Shown here one piece after another: positions 10,761-20,419 of a stretch of 64,000 nucleotides of DNA (its first letter is position 1; each line of letters opens with the position of its first letter). This stretch comes from Lyophyllum atratum (lineage: Eukaryota > Basidiomycota > Agaricomycetes > Agaricales > Lyophyllaceae). Location: positions 496,001 through 560,000 of the forward strand of contig JACGCN010000014.1 in NCBI GenBank assembly GCA_014905825.1, written 5' to 3'. The position numbers were made by a program, and so were the translations under genes. The notes below the pieces were generated by a model that saw nothing but the letters and a program-made list of their open reading frames with translations, did not search any database and had not been told where the DNA came from.

Positions 10761-11498
10761 TTACGACCAACGATCCACGTAGAGACGAAGAAAGGTGTCG
10801 GACCCATCTCGAAGCGAGGCTAGATCCTTCTCTAAATGCCATACACACCGTGCCTCCCACCTCAGCAATTCCATGCCCAACTGACCCAGGATGCTATGAC
10901 CAGGTATACCAACCATTGCCGCCCGTATCTTCTTCCAAAATTCGTGACGGCGAACAAGCTCAGCGTGAAGTTTGATGGCAAAATTCGTGAGGGGTTCCGT
11001 CTTGTACTGACGCAAGCGTTGGGTTTCTGCTTCGTGTTGGCGGCGGCGACGATAGCCATGGAGGGCATCAGCAAGACGATCAGGATGCTTCGGAATGAAA
11101 TGATGCTCGTATGGTGGTAGGCAGTCCCACTTGGCGAGTTCAGAATCGGAATAGTCCGTGTCGTCGAGCGCATCACTGCTTTGAAAAGCCGAGCGAAATA
11201 TGCGTGATTGTGGAGTCGGAAAATCTGTGAGCGCTATAAGCTCTGCGGAAAGAGAAGGGTTGGAGAAGGCTGGGAGGGAGACTTTCGGTGGCTTCGGCGG
11301 TGCCAGTGCTTTGCGAAGTTCGTATGCCCGTTGGTTCTGCGCTTTCCGCAATGTTTGGCCGCTAGCCCACCAGCTTGAGATACAGCTATGCAGAGAAACC
11401 TGAATGACATACTGTGCTGTTGATGCAGCTTCCTTTCTACGACGGTTGGCCCCTGCAAACTTCTCATCCTGTGTGAGATATTTCGCACGCCGGCCCAT
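10761..11498 (-). CDS. Small basic, bZIP-basic-region-like protein paired with the transposase
   Basis: Two exons, 11498-11413 and 11361-10761, are joined by a 51-nt phase-2 intron (GTATGT...GCTAG), giving 228 residues. The N-terminus (MGRRAKYLTQDEKFAGANRR) is strongly basic. After the intron comes TLRKAQNQRAYELRKA, which resembles the basic DNA-contact region of fungal bZIP factors (R-x-x-QN-R-A-x-R), although no clear leucine zipper follows. The C-terminal half contains acidic and Trp-containing segments (DDTDYSDSELAKWDCLPPYE) and helical, Arg-rich stretches. The intron length is a multiple of three, so a longer unspliced frame exists upstream to 11633; I chose the ATG at 11498 because the sequence from there looks like a genuine basic N-terminus. 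It is head-to-head with the transposase, 249 bp between start codons, so co-expression is likely (inference). Confidence 0.65.
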   Translation of the reverse strand: MGRRAKYLTQDEKFAGANRRRKEAASTAQYVIQVSLHSCISSWWASGQTLRKAQNQRAYELRKALAPPKPPKVSLPAFSNPSLSAELIALTDFPTPQSRIFRSAFQSSDALDDTDYSDSELAKWDCLPPYEHHFIPKHPDRLADALHGYRRRRQHEAETQRLRQYKTEPLTNFAIKLHAELVRRHEFWKKIRAAMVGIPGHSILGQLGMELLRWEARCVWHLEKDLASLRDGSDTFLRLYVDRWS

Positions 11499-11747
11499 GA
11501 TTCCACAACAGCAAAAGGCGATGAGAGCATCCCAAGGGCGCCCAAGAAAATGACCAGAGAATGCCCAGGCGCTGACAGGCAAGTAATTCAGTTTCGCGAT
11601 GTCTTGATGGATCGAGTCCAGCATCGTTCTCAACTTGGATCCTTTGGGAGACGTTCTCTTTGGTCGTATTTGATTCAGATGTCAATCGGCAGGGTTTTCG
11701 CGTCCTCTGCCCTCCCTCAACTTGTTGCCTACCTGTTCATTGTCACT

Positions 11748-14700
11748 ATGTCAACAAAGCGACGAAAGTCATACAAATTTACTGTTCACAAAACTGCGTC
11801 TCAGCACTCTGCAAAGACCGAGGAACTGCGACATAAAAGCACTTGTTTTTCAACCGTCAAGGGTCAGGTCCGCGTGTCCACATCTTTCCTGTCAACAAGG
11901 TCCAAAATCACCCAGGACACAACATCCCTGGTCGATACAGATCAGCCTCAGGCTCCTTCAGACAGTCACAACTACAACGAAGATGAATTGTTAGATCCAG
12001 CTTATATCGAGCATCTTGACGAAATTTCGATAGCACCTGAGCGCGTTCCTCGAAAACGTACAGCTGCGGTATGTGACTTCTATCTTGCATACAAACCTGA
12101 CTAGTATTTAATGAGCTTTTTAGGACGAACCATTAAACCTGTGGCTACCCGAACGTGAGACATATCTGGAGGAGTTCATCACGCTCGAGGGTCGGGGACA
12201 TAATGCATCAGATATCTGTCCCACCTGTCCGGAGAAAAGGGAAGCGGTCTATGAATGTCTGGACTGTTTTTGTCGACAGCTGCAATGTAAGGACTGTACT
12301 GTGACTGAGCATCTAGCCAATCCCCTGCATCGGATACGGGTGAGTACTTATCTGGATTAAATACGGCATGAGCTGATACATGATTTAGAAATGGAATGGC
12401 GTGTTCTTTGTTAAGCAGACGCTGAAGGAATTGGGGTTAAGGGTGCAGTTAGGCCACGCCCGCGGAGCCAGATGTGCCAACCCACAACCCTGTGCGGGTG
12501 ACGATTTCACCGTGATCGATACACACTCGATCCACGCCATTGGTCTGGACTTTTGCGGCTGTGGTGAATCTAACCAACTTCACACAGTCCAGCTCCTTCG
12601 TCACAGGCTTTACCCTGCCACAACGCTATATCCGAAGACTGCGACGACGTTCAGAGCCCTTGAGGTCTTTGAACTGTTATCCTATGTGTCGAAAGTATCA
12701 GTATTCGAATATTACCAGGCGTTGGCTCGTCTCACAGACAACACAGGCACGGATCCACCCAATGTGAGTTCAGTTTAGTTCCACTATATTGGTACCATTT
12801 TATTCATGGATCGACGGGTAGGATCGCTATCCGAGTCTCCTGCTCAGTGTCCGTGAATGGCGCTATCTTAAGCTGATGAAACGTTCTGCTCGAGGACACG
12901 ACCCCAGTGGTCCCACGGCTGCGACAAAAGAAGGCGAATGTGCCGTTTTATGTCCCGCCTGCCCGCAACCCGGTAAGAACCTACCGGACGGCTGGGAGGA
13001 TGCACCACCTGGAATGCGGTATGTCCCCGTATTCCATCAATTACGCAGTGCTTGACGACAGCAACAGGTTCTTGTATGCTCTGTTTCTTGCCATTGACGC
13101 GAATTTCCGGTTGAAGCGCAAGCATGTCTCAAATGACAGAGTGGATCCCGATCTAGGGCAGGGCTCCGCATACTTCGTAGAGCAGAAGGGATACAAGGCT
13201 CATCTGGAGAAGCATAAGGACGAGACTGAACCCGTTTGTTTATTTTCCTGATTTTCTTACCTCAGCTAATTTGAATCTTCGCTCTATACAGAAATCCACC
13301 TGCTCGAGACACGACGCCGTCAATCTCTCAAATGCCAAACCCGGTCAATCCCACGCTGCGACAGGTGTTGGAACTGTGGAGTGTGCACGTCATAATATGA
13401 AACGACCGAATGCAGTTGGGGATCTCCAGTTTGGTGAAAGGTACGTCGTTGACTTTGATCCAGGTCCCTTAAGTCCTAATGTACTCGTCGTCAGGTACTG
13501 TAATATGGACTACCTATTCTGGCGGAGCCTCTTCACGTCAAAGCTCAAGATGATCTTCGTCTCGTACGACATCGCGTGTCAGTGGTCCATCAACCTCCAA
13601 CGGCGCATGTTCGATCTCGATCACGAATTCTTCATGTACAACGGCGAGACATACATCAAATTTCTGGTGCCGAAGTTCCACCTACCAGCACATGTTGCTC
13701 CGTGCCGCACGAGGTACTCATTCAACTGGACACCCGGGGTCGGCCGGACGGACGGGGAGGCCCCGGAGCGAGGATGGGCTGAGGCCAACCCATTGGCTGC
13801 GAGCACAAAGGAGATGGGTCCAGGGTCTCGGCGGGATACACTAGATGCCCATTTCGGCGACTACAACTGGCGAAAAGTTGTCGCGATGGGTGAGAACATC
13901 AAATCTTCTCCATCATCCTTTGAATATCACTAACTCTGTTAACTCTAGGTGCTACCCTCCTCCGCAAGTTACGATCTGCAGCAAACGACATGGCCGTTCA
14001 CACCATCGCTCACGAGGAGCTCACGGCTTCGCTCCCCCCTGAGACCGTGCTCGAATGGACGAAGGAAGTTGAAGCATGGGAAAATGACCCGCAAATTGAC
14101 CCGAAGAAGCCGACCCCATATGATCTCAAGGTAGCAGGTGAATAGAACACGTTTACCATCTCATACCCAGCTAATAGTCTGTATCAAGTTCCCACTCAAG
14201 CAGCAGTACGCCTTCAGATGGCAGAATCTGAGGCTGATGATCTGGCATCGGGGAAGGATGTCGCACTCGACGTCAACATCACGGCAAGTGTCCTCATCGC
14301 GACAGGTCTTGACCTTGAGGAAGAGCAGTGAGTATCGCCTTTCTTTTGCCGTCCACGCGACCACGCGGTCCACACGCACTGCGGCCTTTGCTGTGATGCA
14401 TCATTGATGCATCACCATACTTTCCATGGGCATCCAAATCCCGAATGTCTGACTGATGCATCAGAATTACACCTAAATTAACTTAATCCTTCTCAGACGT
14501 TCTATCAAGACCGACACTTCGAAAGTATGGCTACACGCGCAAGACCGCCAGAAGACCCGGCTGCAGCTTCGAAATAACGCCCTTTCACGTAAAATTGTCA
14601 ACTGGACCCAAGCACAGCAGCTTTACATCCCCGCCGTCGTCGCATTACGGAGAATTGATGCCCATGAGGCGCAAGCGAAGAAGTCGGCGCTCCCTATCCA

Positions 14701-15570
14701 CGAATACCGCTTATGGCTCCCGTCCCAGATCCAATCAAAGGTTCACTTTGACCTACATCTGGCGGAGATCGAGTGGAAGCTGCGCATAGCCCAGGCGGAC
14801 GAGGCTCTCGATGGGCTGCGCCGTAACCTGCAGATTCGGTCATACCTCTTCAAATTCAAAGACCAGAACGTCCGCGGCCAACATGCGAACACCCGAGCTC
14901 GTAACGCTATCGCTACTGTCCAAACTAGAATTGATGGGTGTGCAGAAGATTACAGAGCCGCCCACTCTGCATTATTAGCGTTGTCGCCACTTCTCAAGAA
15001 GGTGGGCTGGCGGGACCAGCTACTTTCTTTAGCTGCAGAGGATATTCGAGAACTCGCCGGCGAGGAAGGTGTGGGTCAGGGCAAGACTGTTATGTCATGG
15101 ATATGGACCACGAGGGGTGTGGCGGGTATTGGCGCGGACGATGAAGTATTCCGCGATGGTACGTTGTAATGCATCACCGAGCTATGTGTATATGCTGATC
15201 GGTTGGTGCATCAGCGCTTCGTATCGAATGGTGTAAATCTAGGGCGCGTGCCATGCGATTTACCGAGGAGGTCGAACTTCTATCGGAGGAAATGGAGCGG
15301 GTCCTGCGATTTTTCAAATGGCAGCAGGAGTCGTGGAGGGCCAAAGCGGAGTATTGGTTGAATGATATTGTTGGCAGCACTCCGCGTGGCGAAGGGTTAC
15401 GAGGGTATGCTGAGCGTCAAGCCGCTGTTCGGGAAGCTATGTCCGCATGCTTCGCCAAGCTGTGGCTTCAAGCACCAGGCTTTATCCAGCAGGCGCGCGA
15501 ACAGATAGCAGCTGCGGCCTCGGGTACTACACAGGTGTCCTTGGCAGCCCATGGTGGCTCGCCCTCTTGA
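11748..15570 (+). CDS. KDZ-family transposase with CxC2-like cysteine cluster, apparently intact
   Basis: Eleven exons fit with consistent phases: 11748-12068, 12124-12339, 12389-12763, 12822-13018, 13068-13233, 13292-13440, 13495-13889, 13949-14137, 14189-14327, 14497-15158 and 15215-15570. They give 1054 residues with no internal stop. After a basic N-terminus (MSTKRRKSYKF), residues of about 131-178 form a CxC2-like cysteine/histidine cluster (ICPTCPEKREAVYECLDC, then CKDC and H residues). The KDZ catalytic core follows: FVSYDIACQW (Asp about 500, Cys 503), then GRTDGEAPERGWAEANPLA with acidic residues, and EMGPGSRRDTLDAHFGDYNW. KDZ proteins are DNA-cutting transposases abundant in mushroom genomes. 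Most introns are 49-65 nt; the one at 14328-14496 is 169 nt and contains three palindromic 10-mers. Confidence 0.93.
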
Positions 15571-15756
15571 TATACATATTCCTACCTGTCTTTTCACTCA
15601 TTTGTAAATTTATCATTGATACTCCATATGTCTCAACGAAACCAGAAAGAAGCGACCAGTCAACAAGCAAGCGGGGTCAATAGATCCCATCTGAGTCTGT
15701 CTGCCCTCATAGACGTGATGTAAGAATGCGAAGATGCGAAGACGAGCACCACCTGG

Positions 15757-17600
15757 CAGATAATGCATGATGTGACACATTGTAATACATTACTACAGTG
15801 GGGGTGATGCATTACTAGTGTCCAAAGCGGCGAAGGAATTGAGCGTTTTCACGAGGATATCCCCTTGACGGGATCTGTCAATAAATGCATTACCGGCGTG
15901 CAAAAGGGCGAGAAAGGAACCTCAAGGATCAAGTAATGCATCACTGTTCGGATGAGGGGTGATGCATTATTACTGGCGCAAGGGGCAGGGAAGGAATTGA
16001 GGTTTGATTTCGATTTGTCAAGGATGCGCATCGTATGTATCTAAATTTAGTGAGATAGTCTAGCAATACATCACCCTTGGGATGAGCGGAGCACGATGCG
16101 GCTAGGGTAATGCATTACCGGCGTGCAAAAGGGCGAGGAAGGAACCTCAAGGATCAAGTAATGCATCACTGTCCGGATGAGGGGTGATGCATTATTACTG
16201 GCGCAAGGGGCAGGGAAGGAATTGAGGTTTGATTTCGATTTGTCAAGGATGCGCATCGTATGTATCTAAATTTAGTAAGGTAGTCTAGCAATGCATCACT
16301 CTTGGGATGATCGGAGCGTGATGCGGAGGGAAGGGGGGAGGGGGGTAATGCATCACCAGCATGCAAAAGGGCGTGGAAGGAGCCCTCAGGATCAAGTAAT
16401 GCATTACTCTTCGCATGAGCAGAGCATGATGTGGAGCCGTCGGGTAATGGGCGCCAAGGGCAGGGAAGGAAGTGAGGTTCGATCTTGTTTGACAGGTTCT
16501 GTCAAGACGCACATCGCATGTATCTAAATTTATCAGTATAGATGGAGGGAGGGATCGTAGTACGGAGGCATGATGCATTACTGGTCAGCAAGCGTCAATC
16601 ATGCATCTAATCAGGATAAAGGGAGCATGATGCATTACTGGCGTCTGATGCATTAGCCAAGGGGCAGGGGGCTGTGTGGTGATGATTTTGACATCGAAGT
16701 CAATGATTCAAGAATGCATTACTTATGCAAGGAGTTTGATGCATCACTAGGTTGATATGCATTAGGAGCGAGACGTGGGGTGGAGGTTGACAGATAATGC
16801 ATTACTACGAGATTGTTGATGCATCACTGGTTAAGTGAGAGCCCGGGCTATGCGGCAATGATTTCGACGTCGAAGTCAATAATCCAATAATGCATTACTT
16901 ATGCAAGGACCTTGATGCATCAGTAGGTTGGTACGCGTTAGGAGTGAGACTGAAGCGGGGTAGAGGTTGGCAGATAACAATGCATTACTACGAGATCGAG
17001 ATCGTTGATGCATCTCTGGCCAAGGGAGAGCGGGAAGTGGAGTAGAGGTGGGCAGATAATAATGCATTACTACGAGATCGAGATCGTTGATGCATCTCTG
17101 GCCAAGGGAGAGCGGGCTGTGCAGCAATGCTTTCGATGTTCCGAGGTCGAAATCCATAATGCATTAATGGCGCGCCATGATGCATCAACGATATATTGAA
17201 GGGCTAGTGGTGCAACATCGGATAATGCATCAGAGACTATCCGAGGAGGCATTGACGGTGATGCATTGGATGATCAGAAGGGGGGGTCTGATACTAATGC
17301 ATTAGCTTACAATCCGCTAGCGATGTGCCGAGGTCAGAATCCATGATGCATCAATGGCGTGCCATGATGCATCAACGATAGATTGAAGGGCTAGTGGTGC
17401 AAGGTCGGATAATGCATTAGAGACTGTCTGAGGAGACATCGGGGGTAAGTAAGTGATGCATCCTTGAGAGTCTGAGAGCCACAAGTCATGCATGACGCCT
17501 TTGATGCCATACAGGTAGGAGGATCAGAGGGGGGGGTCTGATACTAATGCATTAGCAATTCGCTAGGCTAGGACTACGCACATGATGCATCATGGGCTCG
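15757..17600. repeat. Palindromic minisatellite array B
   Basis: About 40 ATGCAT cores by eye, mostly TAATGCATTA, TGATGCATCA or hybrid TGATGCATTA/TAATGCATCA forms. A unit of about 225 bp is duplicated at about 15885-16065 and 16108-16290, with a more diverged third version to about 16520. From about 16700 to 17560 a different spacer set recurs, with GAGATCGAGATCGTTGATG and GGGGGGGTCTGATACTAATG each seen twice. The spacers are purine-rich on this strand, whereas those of array A are pyrimidine-rich, so the two arrays are in opposite sense, as expected of the two arms of one element. No gene is supported in it. Confidence 0.85.
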
Positions 17601-17653
17601 TGGCAGGAGGTGAAGGAGAATGGTATGGTGGGGCAGGTCGAACGGTAATATAA

Positions 17654-17717
17654 TGCAATACCAGTCAATGCTTACTACAGTTTATAATGCACCACACGAA
17701 AATGGTAATTAGCGTAG
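17654..17717. repeat. Right inverted repeat of the candidate KDZ element
   Basis: The reverse complement of this stretch contains TGGTGCATTATA, GACTGGTA and TTGCA in the same order and spacing as 3521-3580. Outside it the left and right flanks diverge, with only patchy similarity (TGCAT, TACG). Confidence 0.6.
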
Positions 17718-18717
17718 ATGATGCACTCTACCCACAGGGTCTGGTGGACGAGGAGAATGAGTTCGTTGAGGGAAGTAGTTCACAGCCCATGGAAGGAAGG
17801 TCGGATCGGATCAAGCGTAGAAGACAATATCGGTCACTTGGTTTCATAGATCTCACCAAATAATATTTAGAATTTCCATCTTTTGAAGATGTTGAGGAGT
17901 GTACATGAACGAGGGGTCATTTTGGTCTTGTCTAACCTGAAAAAACACCTCATTACTTATCGTAGTACTGTGAATCAAATAAATGAGGTCATGGTCACAG
18001 ATAACTTTGAAATATTGAACGAGCCAGACATGACCTTACAGAATTACAGACTGCCTGCCAAGGTCACCGTGTAAGTCAAATTTGGTTCGAATTCCCTGCA
18101 CGAGCAACTTGCAAATGGTGTTGAGCGCTTCCGGAGATCGAGTTGCTTGGTTGATACGCCCATCTCTGTCAAGTATGCACCATGAAGAAGGGGTATGAAT
18201 GATATTATACGGTAGTAACATACGACAGAGACAACACGAAACAAGGACCTCAAAAAAGATATAGGAGGGCGGCCACACGCGGATCCCGGGTGGCCGAGGA
18301 CTGGCTACGGAGACGGAATATTGGTGGTTTCGAGAGTTTTGACTGACGGCATAGGGCGCGTCGGAGGGAATCGAAGGAGCACGCAAACAATGGCTTTCTA
18401 CACAACTGCCAGATAAATATACTGGAGCAGGCGACGTAAATACTGCGTGATTAGTGGTCGATGTTGGTCGGTGATGCGAAACAGGAACCGGTGCTGGTCC
18501 CGAGAGCGAGAAAATAAAGAAGAGAGAAAGTAAAAGAACTGGAAAGCGGAAGGAGGATGCGATATGATACAGTGATTATGTGTGTGTGCAGTGTGCGGGT
18601 AGAATGGGGAATGAACGTCATCATCGGCGCGCTTCGAGTACGCCGATGACGAATGCCGTTCATGACGAGTATAGGTCAGTATGCGAGGTCGGCGTGAGTA
18701 AGCATGCAGTGGGTCGT
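17718..18717. other. Region outside the element, no gene recognised
   Basis: No coding region could be supported. The short open frames here lack recognisable composition. GAGGGGTCATTTTGGTC at 17911-17927 echoes a motif at 9959. The right end is the 3' flank of the PL14-like remnant. Confidence 0.4.
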
Positions 18718-19264
18718 TTAAAGGGATTCGGTGATGGCGACGGAGAAGTCGGAGAAGTACGCGTTCTGATCCTTCGGCGATGCAAAGTCTGGCGAAGAGC
18801 CTGCAGGCAGAGTTCTTGAGTATACGGAACAAACTGCAACCGCGAAGATAAATGTACCAACAAATTGCAACCGCGAAAATAAACGTACCACCGAAGGTCT
18901 GCATCTGGATACCACACATCCTGCCCAAAGCATTGTCCCTCAGGATGAAGCCGTTGACGTTGACGACGCTCTTGCCGTTGATGAAGAGTTTGAGCTCGCT
19001 GTTAGCCTGGCCGACGTCGTTGAGGCAAACCCGCTCGCTGACAGTGGTCCACTGGCCGGCGGCGAAGTGGAAAGAACCGCGGCCGACGGAGGCACCGTAA
19101 GTGGGGTTGCAGTCGGACATGGGAGCGACGTCGCACTTGCCCGTCCATTGGATTTGGATGTCACACATAGTACGCACAATGCCGTCGTCTCGTCCATATA
19201 CCAACAAGGCCCAAAGATGTTGCTGATCGAGAGGGATTCTGCTCAAAGCGTCAATGAACATCAA
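18718..19264 (-). pseudogene. Polysaccharide-lyase family 14-like protein, C-terminal remnant
   Basis: The minus strand encodes a typical fungal PL14-type C-terminus: SDCNPTYGASVGRGSFHF, AGQWTTVSERVCLND, FINGKSVVNVNGF and GIQMQTFGG. These are joined by a phase-1 intron (18888-18801) to SSPDFASPKDQNAYFSDF and the end VAITESL (stop 18720-18718). Family members cleave uronate-containing polysaccharides by beta-elimination, usually outside the cell. The part upstream of SDCNP does not read as the family's N-terminal half and no signal peptide exon was found; candidate splice sites at about 19260-19380 do not restore a clear product. I therefore call it a 5'-decayed remnant. The intron contains a 31-bp direct duplication. 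Confidence 0.7.
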
Positions 19265-19437
19265 CGTTAACCACAGGGGAAGCCACTCACCCCGCTTGGG
19301 ATCTTGGCCTCTGCACTATCAATAGTATCGGAGGACTCAAACTCGAGAGTGGTATTAAGCCTTACTTACCCACATTCTGATTCAGAGGCTTCGTTCGATT
19401 GATGTCAAAGAGGAGGGGGTAAGATGATAAGCAGCAT

Positions 19438-19492
19438 GGTGGCTCCCTACGAGGATTGGACTCGCAAGGCGCCGTTAGGCACGGCCACCATT
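19438..19492. repeat. Short inverted repeat with T-arm-like stem-loop
   Basis: Perfect 7-bp arms TGGTGGC and GCCACCA flank about 40 bp. On the minus strand the interior includes GCGAG-TCCAATC-CTCGT, a 5-bp stem with a 7-nt loop that resembles a tRNA T-arm. A full cloverleaf could not be folded, so this is not called a tRNA; a tRNA-derived SINE fragment is possible. Confidence 0.3.
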
Positions 19493-19655
19493 TGTCTATG
19501 TGCTGCACGTCACGGTAGACTAAGAAAGATGGAGAGCTCCAACTTCAACTTCAAGGCCAGCTGATCAACAAAGTCATGTGATTAAGTCATGCTTTCCTAC
19601 AACGTCGAGTGCGCGCCGCTCGTCATCGTCGTCGTCGTGCGCGAGAACGTTGTGA

Positions 19656-19924
19656 CCTGCCGGCGACGACGCGGAAACGGCCACATCAATTCACGCCCGG
19701 TGGGACAACATCGTCTCGAGCACGTTATTCGGTATGTCAAAATCAGACCATCTCGTATCAGCTCGTATGTATCAATGATCATAACTCGCTTATAGTATAA
19801 CTTATACTCTCGCGTAGGCCACCCATTCACCCGCCCAACCCTTGCCAACTACATCGGTGCAACGACCCCGCGCTCTTCCCCCTCGCACTACCTCGCCGCC
19901 ATCCAATCCCTCCTCGAATCCTAG
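19656..19924 (+). pseudogene. Orphan C-terminal tail of an unrecognised gene
   Basis: Two exon-like segments, 19656-19731 and 19818-19924, join in phase 1 across an 86-nt GTATGT...CGTAG intron. They read AETATSIHARWDNIVSSTLF then GHPFTRPTLANYIGATT and YLAAIQSLLES before a TAG stop. The composition looks like genuine protein, but the frame is closed immediately upstream (TGA at 19653-19655) and no acceptor or start was found there, so the 5' part seems lost. The family is unknown. Confidence 0.35.
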
Positions 19925-20419
19925 CGTGTCGATAATCCCCGCCATCTCATGGTCTATCCCCGACGACGACCCACGGATATTTGACACCATCCCCCTCGTG
20001 ATAGGACTTGGACGCCGGGACCAGGCAAATGACGTCTATTGTCCGCGCAAACTGTCAAATTGCGCGGCCTTCGTGCGTCATACTTCTCACGGTTGGGCCC
20101 ATTTTCCCGTGTTGCTTCCATTGCTGTTGCCAAATAAACCGTTATCCTCCGTTATCGCGTTATCTCTTGTTCGTCCCGGTTCGCGAAGTGCTCTGAGCAT
20201 GGTGTTACCTTCCACCCTCCCCCGCTTCCCTACTTGGCCCTCTGCTGCTTGCGTTCTCTCTCTCCGAGTTTGGCTGCTCTCGTCCGCTTTGGCTAAGCTT
20301 TGGGCCTATGCTGAACATCGTCCCGACAATGGACGTCAAAGCCTCCAGTGTCAAAGCTTCTTGACTGGCTAACCATAAGTACGTGGCACCCCCCTCTTCA
20401 CTCGGATACCTGACTTATC
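19925..20419. other. Promoter region of the next gene, no separate gene
   Basis: The open frame across this stretch lacks coding character. The last 200 bp are pyrimidine-rich, as expected of the 5' UTR of the gene starting at 20420. Confidence 0.4.

Larger units (their letters stand above)
3521..17717. mobile_element. Candidate ~14 kb KDZ-type composite transposon
   Basis: This block is bounded by two related inverted repeats and carries four genes, one of which encodes a complete KDZ transposase. It has a dense palindromic-repeat array just inside each end. Subterminal repeats near transposon ends are a known transposase-binding arrangement in several DNA-transposon families, so the arrays are good candidates for such sites. 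The palindrome is concentrated here; I noticed no full TGATGCATCA-type 10-mers between 18 and 64 kb. The exact outer ends and any target-site duplication could not be fixed, because similarity fades gradually beyond the inverted repeats. The alternative is an old transposase gene that by chance lies between two satellite arrays; the inverted repeats argue against that. Confidence 0.55.

Noticed and set aside
15849..17252. Minus-strand open frames such as MRILDKSKSNLNSF repeated in array B
   Set aside because: They recur because the DNA unit is duplicated, and have no promoter or recognisable protein features.
3575..17600. Arrays A and B as CRISPR-like arrays
   Set aside because: The repeats are 10-bp palindromes with repeated rather than unique spacers, in a eukaryotic genome, with no cas genes.
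19438..19492. A tRNA gene
   Set aside because: Only a T-arm-like stem and matching end arms are present; D-arm and anticodon arm could not be folded.
19597..19848. Short open frames on both strands (MLSYNVECAPL, MARVGRVNGW)
   Set aside because: Arg-rich shadows of a GTC/GAC repeat; only the spliced tail at 19656-19924 has protein-like composition.
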